NCBI GenBank assembly: GCA_027024125.1 | Contig: JALVSV010000460.1 | Location: 1 to 9,179 of the forward strand | Source of the DNA: Methylothermaceae bacterium | Lineage (GTDB): Bacteria; Pseudomonadota; Gammaproteobacteria; Methylococcales; Methylothermaceae | Length of the DNA: 9,179 nucleotides | Direction of reading: 5' to 3' | Part shown: positions 1 through 7,049 of the stretch, in pieces | How the letters are laid out: each line of letters opens with the position of its first letter | Position numbering within the stretch: position 1 is the first letter of the stretch | Position numbers and translations under genes: made by a program | Notes under the pieces: model-generated | The model's input: only the letters and a program-made list of their open reading frames with translations | The model's database searches: none | Told to the model about the DNA's origin: nothing

Positions 1-1
1 C

Positions 2-850
2 TGCGCCAAACGTGCGCTGTTGGCATTGGATCTCCATCGGCAACGCCATGCCATGATCGCAACCACACCACCCCAACACATGTATGGCCTGGAGACTTCG
101 GTCATCTGGCCTTTGTGCTCCAGGCTGGTATTGACCAACCAAAGACCCTTCTATCCGGAAGATATCCGCCGCGCCATAGCGCAAAGCAGGCGATCTGTCG
201 TACTCGTCTCCACTCCCCTGCACCTCAAGGCATGCCTGGACAGCCCGGGAGCCTGGCACAATATCGCCGCCATTCTTTCCTCCACGGCCCCGCTGGATCC
301 GGAAATCGCCAGCGAACTGGAACGGGCGACGGGAGCGCCGGTCGTGGAACTGTATGGCAGCACAGAAACGCTGTCGTTTGCCTGGCGACGCCCGACACAG
401 GACCCGCATTGGCATACCTATGCCGGTGTGAAACTTTCCTGCCGCGACGACCTGACAGTACTGACAGCCCCGTGGTTGGCCGAGCCAGTCGAACTGCCGG
501 ACCTCTTCCTGCCAATCGACGAAAGGAGGTTCCAATCCCTGGGGAGACAGAGTGACCTGATCAAGATTGCCGGCAAGCGGCAATCACTGACGGAATTGAA
601 TCGCCTGCTCCTCTCCATCGATGGGGTCAACGACGGTTGCTTCTACTTGACCGATCATGGCAGAGTCGGTGCAGTGGTGGTCACTCAGCGGGGACGGGGT
701 GAAATTCGCCAGGCGTTGCGCCGGCATGTGGACCCGGTCTTCCTGCCCAGGCCGCTTTATTTCGTAGCCACTATCCCCCGCAACGAAACCGGGAAAATCG
801 TCAGGTCCGAACTAAATGCCCTGCTGGAGACTTTGAGCCACAGGTCCTGA
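2..850 (+). CDS. AMP-ligase (acyl/aryl-CoA synthetase-like), C-terminal part; possibly aryl-polyene type
   Basis: The reading frame is open from base 2, so the gene begins outside the window and only about 282 C-terminal residues are seen. ANL-superfamily motifs are visible: YGSTE (nt 353-367), the hinge-region GRQSDLIKIAGKR, and a C-terminal PRNETGKIVR carrying the catalytic lysine of the AMP-forming step. The usual TGD-type A7 motif is not evident; the segment before the hinge reads FLPIDERRFQSLGR. Enzymes of this family activate a carboxylic acid as acyl-AMP and pass it to CoA or a carrier protein. The sequence around TPPQHMYGLE resembles, as I remember it, the AMP-ligases of aryl polyene/xanthomonadin clusters, which activate aromatic acids. 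That subfamily and the substrate are inferred; membership of the ANL superfamily is secure. Its last 50 bp overlap the end of the opposite-strand flavoprotein gene. Confidence 0.85.
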   Translation, partial: CAKRALLALDLHRQRHAMIATTPPQHMYGLETSVIWPLCSRLVLTNQRPFYPEDIRRAIAQSRRSVVLVSTPLHLKACLDSPGAWHNIAAILSSTAPLDPEIASELERATGAPVVELYGSTETLSFAWRRPTQDPHWHTYAGVKLSCRDDLTVLTAPWLAEPVELPDLFLPIDERRFQSLGRQSDLIKIAGKRQSLTELNRLLLSIDGVNDGCFYLTDHGRVGAVVVTQRGRGEIRQALRRHVDPVFLPRPLYFVATIPRNETGKIVRSELNALLETLSHRS

Positions 851-2351
851 TCTGATGCCACAAGTCATCCTGGGCTTCTATGCCATGGATGGCCTGGGCC
901 GCCTGAATCCCTGACAGAGCCGCGCCATAGACCCCCCCACCAGGAGAACTCCAATGACCGGCCAGATAGAGTCCTTCGACCGGGGTTTTCGCCCCAGGCC
1001 GCCCCGGGCCCACCTGTCTCGGCTTCGCCGCCCAACCGTAAGCCGCCCCCTGATGATTCAGGGTATAACGCTCCATGGTCCTGGGTGTACCTGCTTCACT
1101 GAAGATCAGGCCACGCTTCAGTCCGGGCATCCAACGCTGAGCCTGCTCCAACAGCCTGGATTTGTATTCCTCCTTATGAGCGCGCCATGAAGACGATGAG
1201 CTATAGGATGCAAGGGTGGTCAGCATCAAACCATGGGTATCCTCTGGAGCAAGCGAGGGATCCGTATGGGTGGGGATTGTCACAGACAACCATTGGGAAA
1301 TGCCTTGGCAGGCATCCTGAAAATGACGTTCGTGATCATAATGACCATAGAAGAAGGATTCATGTGCGCACTTGCCTAGGGCTGCTCTTGACACCGAGGC
1401 ATAGGTGACAAAAACCGACACCGAAGGTTGCAACCGCTCCAACCTGGATAAATAGCGTGAAGGGGCGTGACCTGAGGGTAACAAATGCTGGAACGTATGC
1501 AACAGATCGGCATTGGACACCACTGTGGGAGCCCCGATTCGTTGTCCGTTGTCCGTCATCACACCCGCCACCCTGCCCCGTTCCAGCAGTATCGAGCGAA
1601 CGCCCATCCGGTACATCAATTCACTGCCGGACGCTTCTATCGTGCCAGCCAATGCATCGGCGAGACGCTGGAACGATCCTTGACAATAGCCCGATCCATG
1701 GCTGACATAGCCTGTGAACATCAACGCCCAATAGACGAACGACAAACGTCGTGGCGGCAGGCCCATATAAGGCCAGAAAGCCCCAACCACCGCCAAAAGC
1801 CTTTCGTCGTCCAGAAATTCACCCCACACACTGGCCAGAGTGGCGTTGCGATAACGAGAGAACCATTCCATTTCAGCAGGGAGACCACAGGCAATCCTGG
1901 AGGCCTCCTCTGCCACCTTTTCGACCACCAGAAAGAAATCCACCAGCTTGCCTGCCTGGTTTGGAAACAACCCGGCCAACCGCTGCTGCAGAACCTGCAG
2001 ACCCTGGGGGATCTCCAGTTCCAGATCAGGAAAACAGACTTTGGCGATGGGATCGAGAGGAAGAAACCGCACCTGTTCCCCCAGCCCCAGATGTTCCACC
2101 AGCATACCCAGCGCGCGGCGATGGGAGGGCCCCCTGTCGGCACATCCCCCCACCGAATGCACTGCGCAATCGAACAATAAACCCCGGCGCGAAAAAGCAT
2201 GCAAATAGCCACCCGGCCGGTCATGACGCTCTATGACCAGCACCGCATAGCCGAGACGCGCCAGCAATGCCGCCGCCGTCAGACCACCGATACCGGCACC
2301 GATGACGACGACGTCATACTCTTCCTTGTGGGATTCCAGATGAAATTTCAC
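801..2351 (-). CDS. FAD-dependent oxidoreductase, phytoene desaturase / carotenoid isomerase / retinol saturase type
   Basis: This 516-aa protein belongs to the CrtI/CrtISO/RetSat group of NAD(P)/FAD-dependent oxidoreductases. The N-terminus has a Rossmann dinucleotide-binding unit (residues about 12-41, GAGIGG at 18-23, acidic E41), followed by the RPGGYLHAF segment typical of the family. The C-terminus has the second FAD-contact motif, GLYLAGHWSSPGGGVYGAAL (about 460-479). Relatives desaturate, isomerise or saturate conjugated polyene lipids at membranes, so a polyene or prenyl-like substrate is plausible, but nothing here fixes it. The start is a GTG 2 nt after the stop of the lipoprotein gene. 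The only purine-rich stretch (AAGG) lies almost against the GTG, so translational coupling is likely and the start is uncertain by a few codons. The C-terminus runs about 30 residues beyond the core and overlaps the convergent AMP-ligase gene. Confidence 0.88.
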   Translation of the reverse strand: MKFHLESHKEEYDVVVIGAGIGGLTAAALLARLGYAVLVIERHDRPGGYLHAFSRRGLLFDCAVHSVGGCADRGPSHRRALGMLVEHLGLGEQVRFLPLDPIAKVCFPDLELEIPQGLQVLQQRLAGLFPNQAGKLVDFFLVVEKVAEEASRIACGLPAEMEWFSRYRNATLASVWGEFLDDERLLAVVGAFWPYMGLPPRRLSFVYWALMFTGYVSHGSGYCQGSFQRLADALAGTIEASGSELMYRMGVRSILLERGRVAGVMTDNGQRIGAPTVVSNADLLHTFQHLLPSGHAPSRYLSRLERLQPSVSVFVTYASVSRAALGKCAHESFFYGHYDHERHFQDACQGISQWLSVTIPTHTDPSLAPEDTHGLMLTTLASYSSSSSWRAHKEEYKSRLLEQAQRWMPGLKRGLIFSEAGTPRTMERYTLNHQGAAYGWAAKPRQVGPGRPGAKTPVEGLYLAGHWSSPGGGVYGAALSGIQAAQAIHGIEAQDDLWHQIRTCGSKSPAGHLVRT

Positions 2352-2353
2352 CC

Positions 2354-2815
2354 TTAATCGGCGTAGCCATCCTCGGTGGGATCATAGATCACGTTGAAGA
2401 CCTTATATACCCCGGTACCGAAAGCGCTGCTGGGCTTGAAAACGATACGTCCCATCCCCTTGTACAAGGCCTCCTTGCGGTGAGTATCCGGTCCAAAGTA
2501 GAAGGGGATCCAGCTCTTTCCGGTGAGATAGGTTTTGATTTCAGTAGGCTGACCGATCATATCGTACACCCTTCCTTCACTCATACCCACTTTCACCTTG
2601 GCAAAGGGGCTGTCGGCCGGGATCGCCTGGGTGGCTGCAATTGGACCTGTGCTTCGTTTGACAGGTGAAACACCGGCATCAGCCGCAGACTCCTCAGCTG
2701 GAGCCACAGTCTTGGAAACCGATGCCTCGTCCCTGGTAGCCTGTTGACTTGCACAGCCCACCATCATTCCCCCGATCAGCCCAACAACCAGAATCTCTTT
2801 TTGCCACAATGCCAT
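2354..2815 (-). CDS. BamE/SmpA/OmlA-like outer-membrane lipoprotein
   Basis: A 153-aa protein with a bacterial lipoprotein signal: a short positive N-terminus, a hydrophobic stretch (about 8-19), and a lipobox-like MVGC whose lipidated Cys is residue 21. Residues about 22-70 are low-complexity, rich in Ala, Ser, Thr and Glu, and probably a flexible tether. The C-terminal part starts with VKVGMSEGRVYDMIGQPTE, the beginning of a BamE/SmpA-type fold (short helix, then strands). BamE itself helps outer-membrane protein assembly; many family members in gene clusters have unknown roles. The ATG is supported by AAGGAG (complement of 2826-2831), 10 nt upstream. It heads a two-gene unit with the flavoprotein and is divergent from the carrier-protein operon. 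It may help place a product or enzyme in the outer membrane, but that is inference. Confidence 0.75.
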   Translation of the reverse strand: MALWQKEILVVGLIGGMMVGCASQQATRDEASVSKTVAPAEESAADAGVSPVKRSTGPIAATQAIPADSPFAKVKVGMSEGRVYDMIGQPTEIKTYLTGKSWIPFYFGPDTHRKEALYKGMGRIVFKPSSAFGTGVYKVFNVIYDPTEDGYAD

Positions 2816-2985
2816 TATTCAAAGTCTCCTTAACTTGATTGAATGTTTGAATTGCCGGATCAAAAAACAGATGTCCACCGGACATCCCTACCCCATAGAT
2901 GCAGTGACCGGATTACCTTGCCAGCGGCATCACATCCAGACTGTCTATGGTATCTTTAACCGTAACAGAAAAACAGGAAAAGGAA
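2816..2985. promoter_or_regulatory. Divergent intergenic control region
   Basis: These 170 bases separate the leftward lipoprotein/flavoprotein unit from the rightward carrier-protein operon, so both promoters should lie here. I could not find a convincing -35/-10 pair for either direction. The notable content is a perfect palindrome at 2870-2886 and a nearby short direct repeat of TTGAAT (within 2838-2854). No small gene is evident. Confidence 0.6.
2870..2886. promoter_or_regulatory. Perfect inverted repeat, candidate operator
   Basis: GATGTCC, spacer ACC, GGACATC: a perfect 7-bp inverted repeat with a 3-bp spacer near the middle of the divergent region. The size and placement suit a binding site for a dimeric regulator acting on both transcription units. 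It is not followed by a T-run, so it does not look like an intrinsic terminator. No regulator gene is present in the window. Confidence 0.45.
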
Positions 2986-3231
2986 ATGACCGATATCCGA
3001 GCGAAACTGCGGGGCTTTGTCTTGGAGGAACTGGTGTATTGCGAAGATCCAGACACCTTCTCCGACGACGAGGACCTGCTGGAAGCCGGTCTCGACAGTC
3101 TGGGCATCATGCGACTGATCATGTTCGCCGAACGTGAGTTCGGGATCACCCTGCCAGACACCGAAATAGAACCTGACATGGTCAGAAACTTCAATGCCTT
3201 GACCGGCTGGATCGAGTCCCATCGCCAATGA
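2986..3231 (+). CDS. Free-standing carrier protein (PCP/ACP), probable prolyl/pyrrolyl carrier, PltL-like
   Basis: An 81-aa phosphopantetheine carrier protein. The attachment motif is EAGLDSLGIMRL, with Ser38 as the 4'-phosphopantetheine site, on a four-helix-type acidic protein of the size expected for a discrete carrier. I chose ATG 2986 because AGGA at 2975-2978 lies 7 nt upstream. An in-frame ATG at 2947 would add 13 residues but has no comparable ribosome-binding site. The stop codon overlaps the next start as ATGA (3228-3231), implying translational coupling. It is the first gene of an operon that also encodes a proline-type adenylation enzyme and a prolyl-thioester oxidase. The likely job is therefore to hold proline during its conversion to pyrrole-2-carboxyl thioester, as PltL, RedO/PigG and CloN5 do. 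The pairing is inferred from context. Confidence 0.9.
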   Translation: MTDIRAKLRGFVLEELVYCEDPDTFSDDEDLLEAGLDSLGIMRLIMFAEREFGITLPDTEIEPDMVRNFNALTGWIESHRQ

Positions 3232-4529
3232 CCGGATTCATTCCTCTCAACCCTTCCGACCACGTGCTCCTGGTCATGGACCGGGAAATCCGCCGGGAGG
3301 GCTTGCCTGGCGCATGGTGTGCCTTTGCCCTGGAACTGGAAGGTCAGCCCGATGAAGCCGCGCTCAGATCGGCCTTGGATGAAGCGGGCTCGGTTTTCCC
3401 GGTGCTCACTGCCCGCCTGACTCAACGGGGCCGCCAATTCGGCTGGCGGCCAACGTCGCTCCCGATCCCGCTAATCCAGAACCATTGCCCGCCTGACCAG
3501 GACGTGACTGACTTCTGGAAATCCCGGTTCAAAGAATTGATGCATGGCAGTGGGAATTCCCACGATGAGGTCCCCCTCTCCTTCCATTGCCTGCAGGGAC
3601 AGGGAAAGTGCTTGCTGGTGGCCCGATGGCTGCATCCCCTGATGGATGCAGGGGGCATCAAACGCTTGTTCGATTTTGTCATGGCCTCCCCGGCCAAACG
3701 CGGGAAATACCTGAGAAACGACCCATCTCTGGTGGATCGCAAACTCAAGTCCTGGTCATGGAAACGGCGCCTTGGCCTATTGTGGCGCGGCAAATGCCAC
3801 AACGACCGCATCGACTTACAATCCAGCAGCCAGCCCGTCAGCCCCGGCCCAATGGCAAACCGTTCCCTTGAGACAGATCATCTCCTCCTGGATGCGGAAC
3901 GAACCCGGCAGGTACTCTCCATCCTGTATCGCCAGGTAGGCATCAGTGGACAATCTCTCTACTTCATCGGCTGTCTCATGCGGGCCCTGGAGCATATGGG
4001 GCCAGGTCTCAAACGTGACGGCTGGTGCATCCCCTATGCCTTCGACTTGCGCCCGGGCAATGCCCCGGTGCCCGTCACCGGCAATCAGGTCAGTGTGCTG
4101 TTCGCCCAGGCCTCACACGAGGTGACCCGTCAAAGGGACTTGCTGTTCGAGCATTTGAAAAGACAGCATGCCGAGGCCGTACGGCAAGAACTGGAGATGG
4201 CTTATTTGCCATTGATGTGGCTGGGGCGCTGGCTGTCCCTACCCCGCTATGCGCAAATCCTGCGACAGCAGAAATACGGCGGTGAACGCAGTTCCGCCTG
4301 GTTTTCCGACATCGGCGAAATCCGGTTCAGCCAGCCAGATTTCCTCGGTGCTCCTATTAAAGGCGTCCGTCACGGCTGTTTCATCACCACGCCACCCTCG
4401 TTGGCAGTCCTGTTCAGTCGTTTTGCCGGCCGGTTGTCCGTCTCCATCAACTATCTCCACCCCGATCTGTCGGCAGAATGGATCAGCAGGTTCCAGACCC
4501 GGCTGACTGCCGAATTGCTGGCGGACTGA
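3228..4529 (+). CDS. Condensation-domain / WS-DGAT-type acyltransferase
   Basis: A 433-aa protein of the chloramphenicol-acetyltransferase-like, condensation-domain superfamily. The active-site motif, normally HHxxxDG, reads LHPLMDAGG here. The catalytic second His (H136) and structural Asp (D140) are kept, the first His is Leu and the following Gly is Ala. A second landmark, IPYAFDLRPG (about 268-277) followed by GNQVSVLF (285-292), matches the 'PV-x-LR ... GN' region of WS/DGAT and Pap-type acyltransferases. The N-terminus (PLNPSDHVLLVMD) also fits the usual start of these proteins. Such enzymes move an acyl group from a carrier or CoA thioester to an amine, alcohol or other nucleophile. 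Its place between the carrier and the adenylation enzyme, overlapping the former by 4 bases, suggests it uses the carrier-bound pyrrolyl group. The acceptor is unknown. Confidence 0.78.
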   Translation: MTGFIPLNPSDHVLLVMDREIRREGLPGAWCAFALELEGQPDEAALRSALDEAGSVFPVLTARLTQRGRQFGWRPTSLPIPLIQNHCPPDQDVTDFWKSRFKELMHGSGNSHDEVPLSFHCLQGQGKCLLVARWLHPLMDAGGIKRLFDFVMASPAKRGKYLRNDPSLVDRKLKSWSWKRRLGLLWRGKCHNDRIDLQSSSQPVSPGPMANRSLETDHLLLDAERTRQVLSILYRQVGISGQSLYFIGCLMRALEHMGPGLKRDGWCIPYAFDLRPGNAPVPVTGNQVSVLFAQASHEVTRQRDLLFEHLKRQHAEAVRQELEMAYLPLMWLGRWLSLPRYAQILRQQKYGGERSSAWFSDIGEIRFSQPDFLGAPIKGVRHGCFITTPPSLAVLFSRFAGRLSVSINYLHPDLSAEWISRFQTRLTAELLAD

Positions 4530-4533
4530 CTCC

Positions 4534-5958
4534 ATGCAACTGCTGGAAGACTTCCTGGCAAATTTGTCTTCCCATCCCCGGTCCTGCTGTCTGGTCGAAG
4601 GTGGACTGCGGTTGAGCTACCGCGAGGTTGCAGAGAAAGCCGGGGGAGTCGCCAGACAATTGCTTACCCTCACCCTGCCCGAAGGATACCCCGTCGCCGT
4701 GGCATTACCCCGGGGAATCGATGCCACCTGTGCGGTGCTGGGCATCCTGGCATCGGGTCGATGCTATCTCCCCCTGGACCTCAAGGCACCCAGGCTGCGT
4801 CAACGATGGATTCTCGAAGACTCCAGGGCAGTTGCCGTCATAGGTCACGCTCCTTGGAACGATTTGACCCTGCCCTGGATCACCATCGACACCATCTCCC
4901 CGACACCTTTGGAACCTTTGCCCCTGGAGATGGAGAACCTGGCCGCGATCCTGTACACATCGGGTTCTACTGGCACGCCCAAAGGTGTCGCACTGAGCCA
5001 CCGCGCCATCCACGCCTTCAGCGACTGGGCAAAGGAGCTGGTGAGTCTTGGTCCGGAAGACCGCATCGCCGCCATCGCCCCGCTGCATTTCGATCTGTCC
5101 ACCTTCGACCTGTTCTCCAGCCTGTCTTCCGGTGCAAGCATCCATTTCCTTCCAGAAGGACTGACCATCGCTCCCAGCCACCTCACTGCCTGGTTGAGCG
5201 ACACTGCCATCACAGGCTTCTATTCGGTACCCTCGTTACTGTCTTTCTGGAGCTGGAAGGGCAACCTATCGGCCTCGCCTTTGCCCGATCTGCGCTTCCT
5301 CCTTTTTGCCGGTGAGACCTTTCCCACCGCCAGATTGCGGCAGTTGGCCGGATACCTGCCCCATACCCGGCTTTACAATCTCTACGGACCGACCGAAACC
5401 AATGTCTGTTGCCACTGGCCGGTGGAGCGGGAAACGCTTGACTCGGACCACCCCATTCCCATCGGCTACCCTGCCTGCGGCGACAGATTGTATATCGCTC
5501 CCCGGCACAATGAACTTTGGGTTCAGGGACCCACCCTGGCAAGCGGTTACTGGCAGCAGGGACAACTCCACCCGTTTCTCAATGAGGAGGGGTGGTACCA
5601 GACAGGTGACAGAGTCGGTAGAAACGACCAGGGAGAATATGTCTATCGAGGCAGACTGGACAGAATGCTCAAGGTCTCCGGTCACCGGGTCGAGCCGGCA
5701 GAGATCGAGGCGGCGCTACTTTCATTGCCCCAGGTCATCGAATGCGCGGTGGTTGGCATCGAAGACTGGGAGGGGATTCGTCCTGCCGCTGCGGTCGTTA
5801 TGCAGCAGGATGAGGCCATCCCGACAATTCGCGCTTTGTTGAAACGAACCCTCCCCACCTATATGCTCCCCTCCACCATCCGGCGTCTGGATTCACTGCC
5901 ACGTCTCAGTAATGGAAAACCAGACCTGGTCTCCATCCAGGCCATTTTGACCCGATAG
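4534..5958 (+). CDS. Free-standing adenylation enzyme, predicted L-proline:PCP ligase (PltF/RedM/CloN4-like)
   Basis: This 474-aa protein is a complete NRPS-type adenylation enzyme: YTSGSTGTPKG (A3, 141-151), FDLSTFDLF (A4), NLYGPTETN (A5), GWYQTGD (A7), YRGRLDRMLKVSGHRVEPAEIE (A8, about 371-392) and LSNGKPDL (A10, K462). Aligning by eye to GrsA PheA gives pocket residues D187, L188, F191, Y230, L257, A259, L283, V291, C292 and K462, i.e. D-L-F-Y-L-A-L-V-C-K. This matches or nearly matches the code I remember for the proline enzymes of pyrrole pathways and differs from the DVQ-type code of ordinary proline NRPS modules. It should form prolyl-AMP and load the carrier encoded at 2986. The start follows the preceding stop by 4 nt with only a weak ribosome-binding site (GGCGGA), so it is probably translated by coupling. 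It shares its reading frame with the downstream dehydrogenase gene. Confidence 0.92.
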   Translation: MQLLEDFLANLSSHPRSCCLVEGGLRLSYREVAEKAGGVARQLLTLTLPEGYPVAVALPRGIDATCAVLGILASGRCYLPLDLKAPRLRQRWILEDSRAVAVIGHAPWNDLTLPWITIDTISPTPLEPLPLEMENLAAILYTSGSTGTPKGVALSHRAIHAFSDWAKELVSLGPEDRIAAIAPLHFDLSTFDLFSSLSSGASIHFLPEGLTIAPSHLTAWLSDTAITGFYSVPSLLSFWSWKGNLSASPLPDLRFLLFAGETFPTARLRQLAGYLPHTRLYNLYGPTETNVCCHWPVERETLDSDHPIPIGYPACGDRLYIAPRHNELWVQGPTLASGYWQQGQLHPFLNEEGWYQTGDRVGRNDQGEYVYRGRLDRMLKVSGHRVEPAEIEAALLSLPQVIECAVVGIEDWEGIRPAAAVVMQQDEAIPTIRALLKRTLPTYMLPSTIRRLDSLPRLSNGKPDLVSIQAILTR

Positions 5959-5979
5959 CCATCATCCAACAGGAAAATT

Positions 5980-7041
5980 ATGAACACAAACCGGACCGAA
6001 CCCCGTCTGGCCTTACAGCAAATCGGACACCGAGGACTGTTCCGACATGCGGTTCCAGTTGAATGGGGCGGCACGGGAGGTCGCTTCGCCGACATGGTCG
6101 AAGCGCACATCTGGAAGGGGCGGGAATGCCTGGATCCCGGACTGATACTGGCCATCAACGCCCACCTTTGGGGTTCGGTGTTTCCACTGCTACGTTTCGG
6201 CAATCCGGGCCAAAAACAAAAGTGGCTGCGCGGACTCATCGAAGGAGTTCTCATCGGCGGTCACGCCATCACCGAACCCCATTCAGGCTCGGACCCTTCG
6301 GCCATGGAAACCCAGGCAAGGCCTGTGCCCGGAGGGTTCGTGTTAAATGGTGTAAAACGTTACATCACCAATGCGCCCGTCGCCGATCTTCTGGTGGTGT
6401 ATGCACTGTTGGAGAGCAAACCCAGCGCCTTTTTGCTCATTCCCGAAGATCCGGGCCTCACCGTGACGACAACCCATGCCACCGTAGCCTGCCACAATGC
6501 CTCCATGGGAGAGATCCATCTCCAGAATTGCCGGATTCACTCAGACAGGCAGCTGGGAAAAAAAGGCGCGGGACTCTCCATGATTCAGAGCGCGCTCGAA
6601 TGGGAACGCGCCTTCATCTTTGCAGGGATCGCAGGAATGATGGAATGGCAGCTTGAACAGGTGATCGACTTCAGCCGCAAGCGCCGTTCAGGCAAAGATC
6701 ATCTGGGCAGACATCAAGCCATTGCCCATCGTATCGCCGACATGCGTATCCGCCTCGACACGCTGCTTCTCTGGCTCCGGGAATGTGCACGGTTGGCCGA
6801 TGAGGGAAAACGCATCACCATGGCTTCGGCCCAGACCAAAGTGATCGCATCCGAAGCCTTTCTCCAGTCCACCCTCGATGCCATTCATGTCTTGGGCGCC
6901 AGAGGTCTCGATGAAGAGACTGGAATGGCCTCCTGGCTCAATGATGCCGCTGCCGGGCGTTTGTTCTCGGGATCGACGGAAATCCAGAAAAATCTGATCG
7001 CTGCCTTGCTGGGGACGGGGGAAGGCTACAAATCCAGGTAA
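5980..7041 (+). CDS. Acyl-CoA-dehydrogenase-type prolyl-S-PCP oxidase (PltE/RedW-like)
   Basis: A 353-aa flavoprotein of the acyl-CoA dehydrogenase family. The FAD/substrate signature ITEPHSGSD is at 97-105, TNAPVADLLVVYAL at 130-143, and a GRHQAIAHRIADM segment at about 243-255. The glutamate usual in short/medium-chain enzymes (YEGT) is replaced: the motif reads FSGSTEIQ with S330. A glutamate occurs instead in LEWER (E209), the position used by isovaleryl-CoA dehydrogenase and, as I understand it, by prolyl-PCP oxidases. With the proline-type adenylation enzyme and carrier alongside, the expected reaction is oxidation of carrier-bound proline to pyrrole-2-carboxyl thioester. The ATG has AGGA at 5971-5974, 5 nt upstream. 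The frame is closed by the preceding gene's TAG only 21 nt upstream, so the start cannot move far. The first N-terminal helix common in about 380-aa relatives seems to be missing. Confidence 0.9.
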   Translation: MNTNRTEPRLALQQIGHRGLFRHAVPVEWGGTGGRFADMVEAHIWKGRECLDPGLILAINAHLWGSVFPLLRFGNPGQKQKWLRGLIEGVLIGGHAITEPHSGSDPSAMETQARPVPGGFVLNGVKRYITNAPVADLLVVYALLESKPSAFLLIPEDPGLTVTTTHATVACHNASMGEIHLQNCRIHSDRQLGKKGAGLSMIQSALEWERAFIFAGIAGMMEWQLEQVIDFSRKRRSGKDHLGRHQAIAHRIADMRIRLDTLLLWLRECARLADEGKRITMASAQTKVIASEAFLQSTLDAIHVLGARGLDEETGMASWLNDAAAGRLFSGSTEIQKNLIAALLGTGEGYKSR

Positions 7042-7049
7042 AAAGTTTC

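Noticed and set aside
1485..2236. Long plus-strand open frames opposite the flavoprotein
   Set aside because: They are antisense to a gene with clear family motifs throughout and themselves show low-complexity, motif-free translations.
2838..2975. Sigma70 promoters for the divergent genes
   Set aside because: TTGAAT- and TTGCCA-like boxes exist, but none pairs with a good -10 at 16-18 bp, so no exact promoter is called.
2947..2985. Upstream ATG giving a 94-aa carrier protein
   Set aside because: It has no good ribosome-binding site and its extra 13 residues do not look like part of the carrier fold, whereas ATG 2986 has AGGA 7 nt upstream.
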